Source: Burkholderiaceae bacterium
GTDB taxonomy: Bacteria; Pseudomonadota; Gammaproteobacteria; Burkholderiales; Burkholderiaceae_E
Reading direction: 5' to 3'
Assembly: GCA_024235875.1 (NCBI GenBank)
Contig: JACKLP010000007.1
Location: forward strand, 98,352-162,351
DNA length: 64,000 nucleotides
Both the position numbers and the translations under genes were made by a program. Positions 57,137 through 64,000 of the stretch are shown one piece after another; the first letter of the stretch is position 1; each line of letters opens with the position of its first letter. Below the pieces are notes generated by a model that saw only the letters and a program-made list of their open reading frames with translations, was not told where the DNA came from and searched no databases.

Positions 57137-57889
57137 TTATTCAAGCACCAGCCCTTCATGCAGGGCGACCACCCCGGCTGCGAGGTTGAAATATCGAACG
57201 CGTGCGAACCCGGCCTGCTCGAGCATACCCTTGAGCGTTTCCTGGTCCGGGTGGACTCGAATGGACTCGGCCAGGTACCGGTAGCTGTCGGCATCTCCGG
57301 CGATCCTGGCCCCCAGGCGGGGCAGGACCTCGAACGAGTAGACGTCATAGAGTTTCTCGAGCGGCTGGCATACCCGCGAGAATTCCAGCACCAGCAGCTT
57401 GCCCCCAGGGCGCAGCACGCGCCGCATCTCGGCCAGCGCATGTTCCTTGCGCGTCATGTTGCGCAGGCCGAACGCGACCGTGACCCGATCGAAATATCGC
57501 GACGGAAACGGCAGCGACTCGGCATCGCACTGAACCGCGGGCTGGATATGACCATCGTCGAGCATGCGGTCGCGACCGACCGAGAGCATCGAGCCGTTGA
57601 TATCGGTCAGCCAGACCTCGCCCCGCCCCTGGAGGCGACGCGCGAATGCCCGCGCCAGATCGGCCGTGCCACCGGCCACATCGAGGATTCTCATGCCGGG
57701 CCGAATCGACGCCTGTGCGATCGTGAAGGACTTCCATGCGCGATGCAGGCCGAGCGACATCAGGTCGTTCATGAGGTCGTAGCGGCTCGCGACCGAATGA
57801 AAGACGCCGGCAACCCGGCGCGCCTTGTCGCCGGCCGCGACCGTCTCGAAGCCGAAATGCGTGGTCGTCGGGTGCTCTCCTTCCATCAT
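57137..57889 (-). CDS. ubiE: Ubiquinone/menaquinone C-methyltransferase
   Basis: SAM-dependent C-methylation of demethylated ubiquinone precursor, 250 residues. It shows FHSVASRYDLMNDLMSLGLHR, the SAM loop ILDVAGGTADLA, NGSMLSVGRDR, and FGLRNMTRKEHALAEMRRVL followed by VLEFSRV, diagnostic of UbiE. Two adjacent ATG codons (57889, 57886) are possible starts. It begins 4 bases after the DUF971 gene stop, so the two are co-transcribed. ubiJ and ubiB, which often follow Tim44, are absent here. Confidence 0.96.
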   Translation of the reverse strand: MMEGEHPTTTHFGFETVAAGDKARRVAGVFHSVASRYDLMNDLMSLGLHRAWKSFTIAQASIRPGMRILDVAGGTADLARAFARRLQGRGEVWLTDINGSMLSVGRDRMLDDGHIQPAVQCDAESLPFPSRYFDRVTVAFGLRNMTRKEHALAEMRRVLRPGGKLLVLEFSRVCQPLEKLYDVYSFEVLPRLGARIAGDADSYRYLAESIRVHPDQETLKGMLEQAGFARVRYFNLAAGVVALHEGLVLE

Positions 57890-57893
57890 CGTC

Positions 57894-58340
57894 TCAGCTT
57901 CGAGGACGGCTGACGCTGCGCGAGGCGATCGAGCCATCCTGCGACGACGGCGCGCCGCCGCCGACCGGATCGCGGCTTGCGCCCGCGGCATCGATCTGAT
58001 CGACGTACTGCTTCCAGAGAAGCTCGTGATCCCGGCCCAGGCGCAACAGGTACTCCCAGGCATAGATGCCGGTGTCGTGACCGTCATCGAAGCGAGGCTG
58101 GATCGCGTAGTTGCCAACCGGCTCGACCGCATCGATGCCGACATCGCGCTTGCCGGTCTGCAACACCTCTTGACCAGGCCCGTGTCCGCGCACCTCGGCC
58201 GATGGTGAATAGACTCGCAGGTACTCGAACGGCAGGCGATAGGATTCGCCGTTGTCGAACGAGATCTCCATGACGCGAGATTTCTGGTGCACGACGATAC
58301 CGGTCGGCACGGCATGGGTGGATGACTTGTTTGCGCTCAT
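57894..58340 (-). CDS. DUF971 family protein
   Basis: A 148-residue protein with the DUF971 (gamma-butyrobetaine hydroxylase N-terminal-like) pattern: PTGIVVHQKSRVMEISFDNG, SYRLPFEYLRVYSPSAEVRG, VGNYAIQPRFDDGHDTGIYAW and EYLLRLGRDHELLWKQYVD. Molecular function is unknown; some relatives are linked to iron-sulfur or ubiquinone biology. It is directly upstream of ubiE. Start MSANKS at 58340 gives the usual length. The C-terminal 30 residues are low-complexity. Confidence 0.92.
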   Translation of the reverse strand: MSANKSSTHAVPTGIVVHQKSRVMEISFDNGESYRLPFEYLRVYSPSAEVRGHGPGQEVLQTGKRDVGIDAVEPVGNYAIQPRFDDGHDTGIYAWEYLLRLGRDHELLWKQYVDQIDAAGASRDPVGGGAPSSQDGSIASRSVSRPRS

Positions 58341-58450
58341 TGACACCGCATCACAGCAGGATCCGGCGATGGTAGCGGAAAACCGCGCAAGGACTCGCGG
58401 CAGCCCCGATGCCGACGCGGGCAACCCCGTGCATCGGTCGTGGTGGTCGG

Positions 58451-60079
58451 TCAGGTGCGCAGGTCCAACCCGACCCAGTCGTAGCCCGGGCCGTGGGCGA
58501 CGAATCGCGTGACCCGGGCCGTCCGGGTTTCGTCCAGGTCGTCGAACGAAACCGCGTCACCGACACCGACCAGGCCGGCCGGCAGGAACAGGCCGGTCGA
58601 GCCCGCCGCGCCCGGCGTATCCGGAAAGAGAACATACGCGTCCAGTGGGCCGACTGCGGCATCGCAACGCAAGCCCACGGGACGCACCCGCCCGGGGATC
58701 GGCTCGATCCGAAGTCGATGGACAGAGGCGTCGAACGCCGGAACCTGCAAGGCACAAAGAATTCGCCCGAGCATCAGTCGAGGCGGGTCGCCGCCCCCGG
58801 ATACCTCGCCAGCGGCCTGAGCGGTGAAGACCGCCAGGCCACCCGCTCGCCCGGGAGGCGTCATCGCGGCGCGCTCGAACACCAGCATCCCGTCGACCAC
58901 ATGAATCCAGCGGGCCTGCTCGCCGTCGGCCATGAGCGCGGCGACCGGATCGACCGGGTCGTTGCCCAGCGCCATCCGCACGATCGTGTTCTGTTCCCAG
59001 CGACCATAGTCATAGGCCGCCGGATCCCGCCCTTCGGGGATCGGCTCCCGTACCGGGTCGGACTGGCCCAGACCAATGCGCCGATGTGCCGGCAGACCGA
59101 GCCGCAGCCGGATTCGCTCGTACGGCGCACCAACGACCCGCGAACGCCGGGCACGCGCACTCCAGCGGGATTCGAGACGATCGAGAAGGGTGCGCAAGGC
59201 CTCGATCTCGACCCCCAGCACCGCGCGTCCGGCCCGCTTGCTCGGAGATAGCCAATCGTCTCGATGCGAGCCCAGGCTGGAGACGAGTCGGTGCGTATCG
59301 AGCAGCAGAGTCTCGCCGTCCCCGATCCGAACCACCGGTCCGTGGGGATTGTCGGTCGCACCTCGCACGTTGACGATTCGAAATCCCACCCGGCTCGCCC
59401 AACGTCGGGCAAGTCGCTCGACGATCCGGGCCTCGGCCGAGGACAACTCTTCCACGCGCGCGAGGTGCAGCAACACCGGATAGATGAACAAGGCCCGGGC
59501 GGTGACCGGCCGAAGCAAGGGTGTCGCATCGAGCAATGCGACATCCATGAAGGTTGTCTCCCGCAGATGCCGCCCGAGCACCGCCAGTTCACGCCAGTCC
59601 TGCTTGTCCAGGGCCACATGGGCCTGCATCGACAGGACCAGTCGCCGCGCAAGCGCATCGAGCGCCCGCGCCAGAGGCATCACGACGCGCAGCGCATTGG
59701 TGGCCCCGGGAATGATGGAGCGGGTGTCCAGATCGTCCTTCTCGATCATTCGGGTGTAGACCGCACGATAGGCGCGATGCGCCGCTTCGAGCAGCTCCAG
59801 ACCGTCGCGCATTCGCGCGAGCGGCTCGATCGCGAACGGGACGCGAGCCTGCCCGAGCGGGCCGAGCAGTTGCTCGGCCTCTGCAAGGATCGGGCCTCGG
59901 GCGACCTCGAGGATCTCGAACGCGGAGTCGGGGGCGAACCGGGCATCGGCCACATGGCGGCATAGCGCCGTGAGCGAAGGCGCGCGCTCGACACCGACCG
60001 TCGGCAACGCCCTGACCCAGGCGTTGCAGTGCGCCGCATCGTGGATTGCGCTCAAATCGATCGGTGCACGTGATCCCAT
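58451..60079 (-). CDS. Uncharacterised 542-residue protein
   Basis: I do not recognise a named family. The middle (about residues 100-250) is predominantly alpha-helical and Leu/Ala/Arg-rich, with LARALDALARRLVLSMQAHV, REVGK-like positions absent, and FIYPVLLHLARVEELSSAEA. The last 60 residues (GVGDAVSFDDLDETRTARVT, then HGPGYDWVGLDL) look like the end of a PilZ-type beta-barrel, but the RxxxR signature for c-di-GMP is not clear. No signal or membrane span. Codon use matches neighbours, so it is real. It sits inside the conserved HIT-DUF971-ubiE neighbourhood. Start ATG 60079; the frame upstream has no homology. Confidence 0.7.
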   Translation of the reverse strand: MGSRAPIDLSAIHDAAHCNAWVRALPTVGVERAPSLTALCRHVADARFAPDSAFEILEVARGPILAEAEQLLGPLGQARVPFAIEPLARMRDGLELLEAAHRAYRAVYTRMIEKDDLDTRSIIPGATNALRVVMPLARALDALARRLVLSMQAHVALDKQDWRELAVLGRHLRETTFMDVALLDATPLLRPVTARALFIYPVLLHLARVEELSSAEARIVERLARRWASRVGFRIVNVRGATDNPHGPVVRIGDGETLLLDTHRLVSSLGSHRDDWLSPSKRAGRAVLGVEIEALRTLLDRLESRWSARARRSRVVGAPYERIRLRLGLPAHRRIGLGQSDPVREPIPEGRDPAAYDYGRWEQNTIVRMALGNDPVDPVAALMADGEQARWIHVVDGMLVFERAAMTPPGRAGGLAVFTAQAAGEVSGGGDPPRLMLGRILCALQVPAFDASVHRLRIEPIPGRVRPVGLRCDAAVGPLDAYVLFPDTPGAAGSTGLFLPAGLVGVGDAVSFDDLDETRTARVTRFVAHGPGYDWVGLDLRT

Positions 60080-60215
60080 TTCGACCTTCCAGTGACTTCG
60101 ACTCGTGATGCCAGTCTGACGTGGACGAGCATCTCGTGGCGGAAAAAGATCACTGGAAATTCTCGATGGCACACGACCGGTCGCCCGCTGGCGACGAACG
60201 GTCGATCGCGTTCGC

Positions 60216-60677
60216 TCAGCGCCCTCGATCGGTCGCGAACGCGGCGCGGATCGCCGCCCGGTAGCGGACCAGTGCGCCAAGCGCCGCCAGGGCCCCTGCG
60301 CCCGGGCCGCTGGCGCTCGGACGCGGGGCAGCCCAGACCGACGCCGGAAAATGGCTGTCGTCGCGCCAGCGCGGAATGATGTGCCAGTGCAGGTGCGGCA
60401 CCTGGTTGCCAAGGCTCGCCAGGTTGATCTTGGCGGGTGCCAAGGTCGCGCGCATCGCCCGCTCTACGTGCCAGACCGCCTCCAGCAGGCGTTGCCGCTG
60501 CCCCCCATCGAGGTCGGTCATCTCGGCGAAATGGTCGGCCAGAATCACCCGCGAGAAGCCGGGGAAACCGGGCTCATCGACGAGAACGACACGCAGGAAT
60601 TCGTCCTGCCACAACACCTCGCCCCCGTCGGTGCGACACAACTCGCAGCCCTCGTCGGGCTTGGGCGAGGCGGACAT
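60216..60677 (-). CDS. HIT family hydrolase
   Basis: A 153-residue histidine-triad nucleotide hydrolase or transferase. It begins with a short Cys pair (CELCRT) and carries NLASLGNQVPHLHWHIIPRW, where HxHxH (HLHWH) is the catalytic triad. SRVILADHFAEMTDLDG is typical of the betaproteobacterial group found beside DUF971 and ubiE. Its start lies 6 bases after the stop of the C45-type gene. Substrate unknown. Confidence 0.93.
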   Translation of the reverse strand: MSASPKPDEGCELCRTDGGEVLWQDEFLRVVLVDEPGFPGFSRVILADHFAEMTDLDGGQRQRLLEAVWHVERAMRATLAPAKINLASLGNQVPHLHWHIIPRWRDDSHFPASVWAAPRPSASGPGAGALAALGALVRYRAAIRAAFATDRGR

Positions 60678-60683
60678 TCGGGC

Positions 60684-61814
60684 TCAGGCCGTGACCGATA
60701 CCGCGGCCAGGTCGTGAGGCGCGTAGGAGGAAACCGTTGGTTGTGCCGGCGAGAGCCACATGTGGCGGCCCTGGAGGTCCATGATGATGCTGGCAACGGT
60801 CTCGATCTGGGCGATCGGTGGCAACGTCGGATCGGGGAAACGGCAAATGGACTCGAGGCCGTAGCGGGTGTCCGAGAGCAATGCGATCGCCGCGTCGAGG
60901 TCCGTCGCGTCGCCCAGCATTTGTCCGGCCACTTCGAGGCGGCTGCGAGTAGAGAGGTTGCCATCGAGGTTGGCTTCGACGGCAGTCTGGTCCGGATCGA
61001 GGAAATGATTCGTGTGCCATAACCGTCGACGGCCGCCCGAAACGACAGGCGCCACCACGCGAACGCCGAGCGGCGAGAACTCCAGGCTCGCGATCGCGCC
61101 TTGGGCATCGGCAACCAGCACGTTGCTCGAGGCGGCAAAGGTGCAGCGACGGGCGAACTCGATCGCCTCCTCGACACAGGTACACTCGAGCAGCGCCCGC
61201 AGCAGGATGTGGGTCGGCAGGCCGGGCGCTTCACCGTCGCGCACCGAGCGCAGGATATTGAGCGTGATCCCCAGGCCGTGCTCGTTGAATCCCGCCTTGG
61301 CCAGCATGCCTGCCTCGGACATCACCAGCTGCCGGGCCCCGGCATCGGGCCGCACGTCGAGCAGAACCAGCGCCGGGCGCTGCAGGCCGATCCAGTCCCA
61401 GTTCTGCGCCAGCCACACGGGCGCGCCATCGCCCGAGACGGCGAAGCTCGTACACTCGTTCGCCGCGCCCTGCCCCGGCGCACCGGCTTTCGCCAGGAAA
61501 TCTGACGGCAGCAACTCGGTGCGGACATTCAGTGCCAGGAGCGACGCAAAATCGGTGCCGCAGCCTTCGGCCACGCCGCGCAACTCCTCGAGTGCCACAG
61601 GAAACACCCGCTCGATTTCGGCCTCGTAGGGCCGTGCCCGCTCGCAGACCCGGGCCCAAGACATGTCGCATGTCTCGAAGGTCTGCCGATAGACGTCCAT
61701 GGACACGGCGATTCGCGCCGCCGCCTGCTCGCCATAGCTGCGCCCCCGCTCGCGCGCAGTGCCTTCCAGGACGATGCGCGGAATGGGCTCGAAAGTCGGT
61801 CCGGACTGTGTCAT
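60684..61814 (-). CDS. C45 family Ntn-type peptidase/acyltransferase-like protein
   Basis: A 376-residue protein of the isopenicillin-N acyltransferase (C45) family. The family N-terminus RERGRSYGEQAAARI, GCGTDFASLLALNVRTEL, and NECTSFAVSGDGAPVWLAQNWDW are visible. Cys in ECTSF is the predicted nucleophile exposed by autocleavage. GITLNILRS and SNVLVADAQGAIASLEFSP follow. Known members cleave or form amide bonds of acyl side chains; here it could be an N-acyl amino acid hydrolase. No signal peptide. It is between the SDR and HIT genes in one direction. Confidence 0.88.
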   Translation of the reverse strand: MTQSGPTFEPIPRIVLEGTARERGRSYGEQAAARIAVSMDVYRQTFETCDMSWARVCERARPYEAEIERVFPVALEELRGVAEGCGTDFASLLALNVRTELLPSDFLAKAGAPGQGAANECTSFAVSGDGAPVWLAQNWDWIGLQRPALVLLDVRPDAGARQLVMSEAGMLAKAGFNEHGLGITLNILRSVRDGEAPGLPTHILLRALLECTCVEEAIEFARRCTFAASSNVLVADAQGAIASLEFSPLGVRVVAPVVSGGRRRLWHTNHFLDPDQTAVEANLDGNLSTRSRLEVAGQMLGDATDLDAAIALLSDTRYGLESICRFPDPTLPPIAQIETVASIIMDLQGRHMWLSPAQPTVSSYAPHDLAAVSVTA

Positions 61815-61860
61815 GGGAACTCTCCTGCGGCGACCGGGGGATCAGCCGGACGCGCATGCG

Positions 61861-62628
61861 CTAGAACTTCGTGTAGCCGCCGTCGATGAGCATCTGCTCA
61901 CCAGTCAGGTAGGAAGAGGCGGTGCTCGCGAGAAATACCGCCGCGCCGCCGAAATCATCGATCGACCCCCACCGACGCACCGGAATCCGTGGCATCACAT
62001 TGTCGCGGAAACGCTCGTTCCCGAACGAGCGCGCTGTCATGTCGGTTTCGATCCAACCGGGCAGAATGGAATTGACCCGGATGCCGTGGCGCGCCAGTTC
62101 GACCGCCAGCGCACGGACATAGGACGTGACCGCACCCTTCGATGCCCCGTAGTGACTGTTGCGGGCCGCACCTTCGACCGCGGCCGTGCTCGCCGTGGCG
62201 ACGAGGCTGCCCCCTTGCCCACGCGCGATCATGTGGCGCGCCGCCGCGCGGAAGGTGAGAAACACCCCTTCGACATTGACCCGTAGCACGCGGCGAAACT
62301 CGTCGAGGCTCATTTCGGCGACCGGCGTCGGCTTCGCAGACACCCCGGCATTGGCAAAGCAGGAGTCGACGTGCCCCATCGTGGCGACCGACTCGGCGAA
62401 CGCGCGCTCGACGGCCGCCTCGTCGGTGACATCGCACACGATCGAGCTCACCCGGGGGCTGGTCGCCGCGAGTTCCTCGCGGGCCCTCGCGGTCTTCTCC
62501 GGGTTCGAACCCCAGATGGTGACCTGCGCGCCGGCCTCGAGCAGCGCGCGCGCCATGCCCAAGCCAATACCGCCGTTGCCCCCCGTCACGACCGCCGCAT
62601 GCTCGCTCAGGTCGAATGGTTTGTACAT
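61861..62628 (-). CDS. Short-chain dehydrogenase/reductase
   Basis: NAD(P)-dependent classical SDR, 255 residues. Cofactor motif VTGGNGGIGLGMARAL, NAG in CFANAGVSAKP, the catalytic Ser-Tyr-Lys in ATASTAAVEGAARNSHYGASKGA, and the C-terminal GGYTKF. PGWIETDMTA follows the active site. It is 46 bases upstream of the C45-family gene and probably shares an operon with it. The oxidised substrate cannot be inferred. Confidence 0.94.
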   Translation of the reverse strand: MYKPFDLSEHAAVVTGGNGGIGLGMARALLEAGAQVTIWGSNPEKTARAREELAATSPRVSSIVCDVTDEAAVERAFAESVATMGHVDSCFANAGVSAKPTPVAEMSLDEFRRVLRVNVEGVFLTFRAAARHMIARGQGGSLVATASTAAVEGAARNSHYGASKGAVTSYVRALAVELARHGIRVNSILPGWIETDMTARSFGNERFRDNVMPRIPVRRWGSIDDFGGAAVFLASTASSYLTGEQMLIDGGYTKF

Positions 62629-62695
62629 CGCTGTCTCCGTCTTGGTCTGCCCGGCGGCTCAGCCTTGGTCCAGGGATCGCCGGCTCGGCCGCATT

Positions 62696-64000
62696 CTAGA
62701 CCAGCACCCGCTCGATGCCACCCCGATTGGCACGCTCGACATAATCGGCAAGCCAGTTTTCGCCCAGCAGGGTACGGGCCATCTCGACGACCAGGTAATC
62801 CGCCTGCGCCCCGACGTCATCGGAGTATCTCGACAATCCCTGCAGGCAGGAGGGACAGGAAGTCAGCACCCGGATCTCGCCATCGAAGCGCTCGCCATCC
62901 CCGCCGGCACGCACCGCCCCGACGCTGGCGCGCATTTCCTGTTCCTTGCGAAACCGCACCTGGGTCGAGATGTCGGGCCGGGTCACCGCCAGCGTTCCGG
63001 ATTCGCCGCAGCAGCGTGGAACCAGGCCGACCGAGCCGTTGAGCTCCGCGTTGATCAGCGTGTCGACCACCTTTGCCGGCGCATCGAGCTTGATCGGCGA
63101 ATGACAGGGATCATGGTAGACATAGCGCCGGCCGGTCACCTGCTCCAGTCGCACGCCTTTCTCGAGCAGGTACTCGTGGATGTCGATGATCCGGCAACCC
63201 GGAAAGATCTTGTCGAACTCGTAGCCCGCCAATTGGTCATAGCAGGTCCCGCACGAGACCACGACCGTGCGGATGTCGAGATAGTTGAGCGTGTTCGCGA
63301 CCCGGTGAAACAGCACCCGGTTGTCGGTGATGATCTTCTCTGCCCGATCGAATTGCCCGGCGCCGCGCTGTGGGTAGCCACAACAGAGGTACCCCGGCGG
63401 CAAGACCGTCTGCACGCCGACACGCCAGAGCATCGCCTGCGTGGCCAGCCCAACCTGAGAGAACAGACGCTCGGACCCGCAGCCGGGAAAATAGAAGACC
63501 GCTTCGGCGTCGGCGTTGGTCGCGACCGGGTCTCGAATGATGGGCACGTAGCGATTGTCTTCGATGTCGAGCAAAGCGCGTGCCGTCTTGCTCGGTAGTC
63601 CGGCCGGCATCTTCTTGTTGACGAAATGGATCACCTGCTCTTTCAGCGCGGCCCGTCCCACGCTGGCGGGCGGGCGACGCGTCTGGCGCCGGGCGAGGCC
63701 CTTGAACAGATCGTGGGCGGCGCGTTGGGCACGATAGCCCACGCCAACCATCAACGCGCGGGTCGCTCGGATCGTGTCGGGACTGGTTGCGTTGAGGAAG
63801 AACATCGCCGCCGCACTGCCGGCGTTGAATCGCTTTTGTCCCATCTTGCGCAACAGATTGCGCATGTTCATCGTGACGTCGCCGAAATCGATGTCGACCG
63901 GACAAGGCGATTCGCACTTGTGGCAGACCGTGCAGTGATCGGCCACATCGCCGAACTCGTCCCAGTGCTTGACCGAGATCCCGCGCCGCGTCTGTTCCTC
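62696..64000 (-). CDS. C-terminal part of a large FAD/Fe-S oxidoreductase (D-lactate/glycolate dehydrogenase-like), cut by the window
   Basis: The frame runs off the right edge of the window. 434 residues are visible. CTVCHKCESPCPVDIDFGD is a 4Fe-4S ligand set, followed by two Cys-rich CCG domains (YFPGCGSERLF, YLCCGYPQRGAGQFD; SCGTCYD, PRCCGESGTL, SCPSCLQGLSRY), as in GlcF/GlpC heterodisulfide-type subunits. In Burkholderiales such a region is usually fused to an N-terminal FAD-binding oxidase of about 1300 residues (DUF3683/DUF3400 proteins). The visible upstream residues (SVKHWDEFGDVADH) fit. It likely oxidises a 2-hydroxyacid to the quinone pool. Confidence 0.88.
   Translation of the reverse strand, partial: EEQTRRGISVKHWDEFGDVADHCTVCHKCESPCPVDIDFGDVTMNMRNLLRKMGQKRFNAGSAAAMFFLNATSPDTIRATRALMVGVGYRAQRAAHDLFKGLARRQTRRPPASVGRAALKEQVIHFVNKKMPAGLPSKTARALLDIEDNRYVPIIRDPVATNADAEAVFYFPGCGSERLFSQVGLATQAMLWRVGVQTVLPPGYLCCGYPQRGAGQFDRAEKIITDNRVLFHRVANTLNYLDIRTVVVSCGTCYDQLAGYEFDKIFPGCRIIDIHEYLLEKGVRLEQVTGRRYVYHDPCHSPIKLDAPAKVVDTLINAELNGSVGLVPRCCGESGTLAVTRPDISTQVRFRKEQEMRASVGAVRAGGDGERFDGEIRVLTSCPSCLQGLSRYSDDVGAQADYLVVEMARTLLGENWLADYVERANRGGIERVLV

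Overview
The window looks like a chromosomal segment of a high-GC Gram-negative betaproteobacterium, most likely Burkholderiales. The evidence is a trimeric-type porin ending in Phe, the rpe-gph-trpE-trpG-trpD-trpC block with apaG and mltA beside it, the HIT/DUF971/ubiE/Tim44 block, three TRAP transporters, and an rRNA operon with tRNA-Ile and tRNA-Ala in the spacer. I cannot name the genus from sequence alone. There is no phage, insertion sequence or CRISPR array.

Layout. 1-3342: porin 3' part, then a crotonase/acyl-CoA dehydrogenase pair. 3350-4453: a lipoprotein peptidase on the minus strand. 4616-12387: two tandem M20 amidohydrolases and a complete TRAP transporter with an unusually long large permease, ending in the remnant of a short-chain dehydrogenase. 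12456-16264: a second TRAP transporter on the minus strand. 16392-17333: a RarD-type permease. 17612-23400: a complete rrn operon on the minus strand (16S, tRNA-Ile, tRNA-Ala, 23S, 5S) with two recognisable sigma-70 promoters, boxA elements and a terminator. 23443-27977: phenylacetate-linked genes (enoyl-CoA hydratase, paaI, paaK), an AcuI-type reductase and a MocA-like nucleotidyltransferase. 27982-31766: M61 peptidase, MscS channel and outer-membrane phospholipase A.

31756-38282 carries the tryptophan genes trpC, trpD, trpG and trpE, with gph and rpe, on the minus strand. A CAP-domain lipoprotein gene on the plus strand lies between trpG and trpE, and a 19-residue Trp-rich leader peptide precedes trpE. 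38422-40776: apaG, mltA, dsbC and a possible tiny membrane protein. 40931-46647: a sulfatase and third TRAP transporter in one minus-strand unit, facing a LysR-type regulator across a perfect palindrome. 46718-46793: tRNA-Phe. 46887-51451: a three-subunit molybdenum hydroxylase with a crotonase, all overlapping. 51633-54485: a GGDEF-EAL-GAF-PAS-GGDEF protein. 54715-64000: CLC antiporter, Tim44-domain protein, UbiE, DUF971 protein, an unrecognised 542-residue protein, HIT protein, a C45-type hydrolase, an SDR, and the C-terminal part of a large Fe-S oxidoreductase cut by the window edge.

Functionally this is a genome geared to scavenging organic acids, acyl-CoA and aromatic compounds: three TRAP importers each sit with hydrolases or regulators, and several CoA-pathway enzymes accompany them. 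The parts that most deserve a second look are the sulfatase-TRAP-LysR unit, the TRAP permease with a roughly 340-residue cytoplasmic coiled-coil tail, the Trp-rich leader ahead of a split trp cluster, and the molybdenum hydroxylase with an atypical crotonase.
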